Part shown: one piece after another, positions 15,569 through 16,598 of the stretch
Layout of the letters: every line of letters begins with the position of its first letter
How positions within the stretch are numbered: position 1 is the stretch's first letter
Assembly: GCA_020217115.1 (NCBI GenBank)
Contig: JAIWOA010000063.1
Location: 1-16,598 of the forward strand
Source: Calditerrivibrio sp.
GTDB taxonomy: Bacteria > Chrysiogenota > Deferribacteres > Deferribacterales > Calditerrivibrionaceae
Length of the DNA: 16,598 nt
Reading direction: 5' to 3'
Position numbers and translations under genes: made by a program
Notes under the pieces: model-generated
Databases searched by the model: none
What the model saw: the letters and a program-made list of their open reading frames with translations, nothing else
Told to the model about the DNA's origin: nothing

Positions 15569-16067
15569 AAGTGGAAAAAGCAGCTATGCATTATCAATTG
15601 GGAGGGAATTTAAGAAAAAACTGTTTATAGCTACAGCTGAACCTTTTGATGATGAGATGAAAAGGAAGATTAAGTTGCATAGATCTGAAAGGGGTAGAGA
15701 CTGGGAGCTTATCGAAGAGCCTATCTCGCTTGTCAATGGTATAAAAAAAGGGGAAGGGTATGATTATATTTTAGTTGACTGTTTGACTATGTGGGTTAAT
15801 AATCTGTTGCACTACAATATAGATACGGATATCGCTTTTTCTGAGTTGATAGGTTATTTAAAAAGTTACAGAGGCAATGTTGTATTTGTAACAAATGAGG
15901 TAGGGCTTGGTGTTGTGCCTGTTGATCCAGTATCAAGAAGGTACATGAATCTACTTGGTGTTTTGAATCAAAACATTGCAAGGTTAGCTGACAACCTTAT
16001 ATTTCTGGTATCTGGGTATCCAATCTATCTTAAATCTGATAATAGCAGTATTCTGGAGCATCCATGA
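15540..16067 (+). CDS. cobU: Adenosylcobinamide kinase / adenosylcobinamide-phosphate guanylyltransferase CobU
   Basis: CobU phosphorylates adenosylcobinamide and transfers GMP to make AdoCbi-GDP. The 175-aa protein has the P-loop TGGVKSGKSSYA (6-17, usually GGARSGKS), IATAEPFDDEMKRKI (30-44), His47 in KLHRSERGRDW, matching the histidine that carries GMP in the Salmonella enzyme, LVDCLTMWVNNLL (78-90), FVTNEVGLGVVP (116-127), RRYMNLLGVLNQNIA (133-147) and a SGYPIYLK end (158-165). Length is typical for CobU. The ATG at 15540 lies 29 nt inside the preceding gene. Usual partners cobS and cobT are not next to it; instead it overlaps a small Cys-rich gene by ATGA. Confidence 0.96.
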   Translation: MVTVITGGVKSGKSSYALSIGREFKKKLFIATAEPFDDEMKRKIKLHRSERGRDWELIEEPISLVNGIKKGEGYDYILVDCLTMWVNNLLHYNIDTDIAFSELIGYLKSYRGNVVFVTNEVGLGVVPVDPVSRRYMNLLGVLNQNIARLADNLIFLVSGYPIYLKSDNSSILEHP

Positions 16068-16291
16068 GCTATAAGCATTTTAGCAACAAAGATTGTGAAT
16101 ACTACCCCTGTCATAAGCTTGAAAACCAGAATTGTCTTTTTTGTTTCTGTCCGTTGTATTTTTTTGAGGACTGTGGAGGAGATTTTAAGTTTACAAATGG
16201 CTTTAAAGATTGTTCAGATTGTGTAAAAAACCATGATAAGAACAGTTATGAGTTTGTTTTGAATAAGCTTAGATTATATTTAAAAAAATAG
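16064..16291 (+). CDS. Cysteine-rich small protein (zf-like, PF04071-type), probable metal binder
   Basis: This 75-aa protein has eight cysteines (11, 16, 24, 27, 29, 37, 50, 53) and histidines at 4, 17 and 57. Landmark runs are CEYYPCHK (11-18), NCLFCFCPLY (23-32), EDCGGDF (36-41) and GFKDCSDCVKNH (46-57). The pattern agrees with the 'cysteine-rich small domain' family (PF04071 as I recall it), a presumed metal-binding module of unknown function. In other genomes it occurs beside or fused to B12 genes. Here it is the last gene of the cobalamin operon and starts in ATGA shared with the cobU stop, so it should be co-translated with cobU. No signal peptide or membrane segment is seen. A role in cobalt or zinc handling or as a structural partner of the late enzymes is conceivable, but there is no direct evidence. 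Confidence 0.85.
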   Translation: MSYKHFSNKDCEYYPCHKLENQNCLFCFCPLYFFEDCGGDFKFTNGFKDCSDCVKNHDKNSYEFVLNKLRLYLKK

Positions 16292-16326
16292 GTAGTTTCC
16301 TCTTACAAAACGAAGGGTGAGTATCT

Positions 16327-16407
16327 GTCATTGTAAATGTAGTGAAATGATCTTAATTCTGGAGTGTTGAGTTTTGAGTCATGGGATTGCCGCAGGGTTA
16401 AAATGAC
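16327..16407. repeat. Degenerate dispersed palindromic repeat (GTCATTGC...GCAATGAC type)
   Basis: The 81-nt segment begins GTCATT (16327-16332) and ends with its exact reverse complement AATGAC (16402-16407). The left half continues TGTAAATGTAGTGAAATGAT, which closely follows the common intergenic repeat GTCATTGCGA-x-GTAGTGAAGCAATCT known from many bacterial genomes. The right half contains GGGATTGCCGCAG, like the GAGATTGCCGCG of the partner arm. Both arms have mutated, so it looks like an old copy. Only one copy is in the window; family membership is from memory of that repeat type. Confidence 0.55.
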
Positions 16408-16431
16408 TTTATATATCACCATAATAAATAT

Positions 16432-16460
16432 TTGATTTTCTACTATTTTTGATTTAAATT
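16432..16460 (+). promoter_or_regulatory. Weak candidate sigma-70 promoter for the downstream gene
   Basis: TTGATT (16432-16437) and TAAATT (16455-16460) are separated by 17 nt, each matching 4 of 6 consensus bases, about 20 nt before the gene's ribosome binding site. In such AT-rich DNA this can occur by chance, so it is only a candidate. Confidence 0.25.
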
Positions 16461-16469
16461 GTATCTATA

Positions 16470-16473
16470 GAGG
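16470..16473 (+). promoter_or_regulatory. Ribosome binding site of the last gene
   Basis: GAGG, within GAGGTAAGAG, lies 9 nt before the ATG at 16483 and supports that start. Confidence 0.5.
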
Positions 16474-16482
16474 TAAGAGATT

Positions 16483-16598
16483 ATGAAAAAACTGCCGATA
16501 GGGATACAGACCTTTGAAGATATCAGAGATAAAAAAGAGAACTTTGTCTATGTGGACAAGACGAAATATGCCTTTGATCTGATTGAATCTGGTAGATA
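16483..16598 (+). CDS. AAA-ATPase-like / PD-(D/E)XK nuclease family protein, N-terminus only (3' partial)
   Basis: Thirty-eight full codons are present before the window ends. The start KKLPIGIQTFEDIRD (2-16) followed by FVYVDKTKYAFDLIESG (21-37) is the characteristic opening of a large, often multicopy bacterial family that carries an AAA-ATPase-like domain (PF09820) and usually a C-terminal PD-(D/E)XK nuclease-like domain (PF08011). Function is unknown. The ATP-binding motif and any nuclease motif lie beyond the window. The gene has its own ribosome binding site and a 191-nt upstream region, and nothing links it to cobalamin synthesis. Confidence 0.8.
   Translation, partial: MKKLPIGIQTFEDIRDKKENFVYVDKTKYAFDLIESGR

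Larger units (their letters stand above)
16292..16482. other. Intergenic region after the cobalamin operon
   Basis: This is the only intergenic region in the window longer than 2 nt. It contains a degenerate palindromic repeat (16327-16407) and then an AT-rich stretch leading to the next gene. I see no convincing intrinsic terminator (no GC-rich stem followed by a T run) directly after 16291, so how the operon ends is not evident from the sequence. Confidence 0.6.

Noticed and set aside
16292..16330. Intrinsic terminator directly after the last operon gene
   Set aside because: A short CCTC/GAAGG-like pairing is possible, but there is no stable GC-rich stem and no following T run.
1..16598. 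CRISPR array, tRNA or rRNA genes, insertion sequence
   Set aside because: No regularly spaced direct repeats, no tRNA or rRNA-like segment and no transposase were seen; the window is filled by overlapping protein genes.

Overview
The window is almost entirely one strand-uniform operon for anaerobic (early cobalt insertion) cobalamin biosynthesis, in AT-rich DNA (clearly below 40% GC by eye). It suggests an anaerobic or microaerophilic bacterium that makes B12 de novo. The compact overlapping genes, base composition and enzyme set would fit a group such as Deferribacterota, but that placement is a low-confidence guess; no rRNA or other phylogenetic marker is present.

Layout: (1) <1-2318, a cobalt ECF importer, cbiM (5' end outside the window), cbiN, cbiQ, cbiO. 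(2) 2315-13977, corrin ring and side-chain enzymes: cbiA, cbiK, cobA, a cbiL-cbiC fusion, cbiJ, a precorrin-2 dehydrogenase, cbiD, cbiE, cbiF, cbiG, cbiH, cbiP and cobD. (3) 13953-16291, lower-ligand assembly and accessory genes: cbiB, a TIM-barrel protein resembling the cobamide-remodelling hydrolase CbiR, cobU, and a 75-aa cysteine-rich protein. (4) 16292-16482, the only real intergenic region, holding a degenerate dispersed palindromic repeat. (5) 16483-end, the start of an AAA-ATPase-like/PD-(D/E)XK-type gene unrelated to B12.

How the genes work together: CbiMNQO imports Co2+. CobA makes precorrin-2 from uroporphyrinogen III, the dehydrogenase oxidises it to sirohydrochlorin, and CbiK inserts cobalt. 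CbiL, CbiH, CbiF, CbiG, CbiD, CbiJ, CbiE and the CbiC domain then methylate, contract, reduce and rearrange the ring to cobyrinate. CbiA and CbiP amidate it. CobD and CbiB attach the aminopropanol arm and CobU activates the product. No cbiT, corrinoid adenosyltransferase, cobS, cobT or cobC/cobZ is present here, so those must lie elsewhere or be replaced.

Nineteen of the twenty junctions in the operon overlap and the other has a 2-nt gap, so expression is probably strongly translationally coupled. The most interesting points are the CbiL-CbiC fusion, the missing cbiT beside a stand-alone CbiE, a CbiG lacking its central domain, the CbiR-like protein inside a de novo operon, and the conserved-looking Cys-rich protein at the end.
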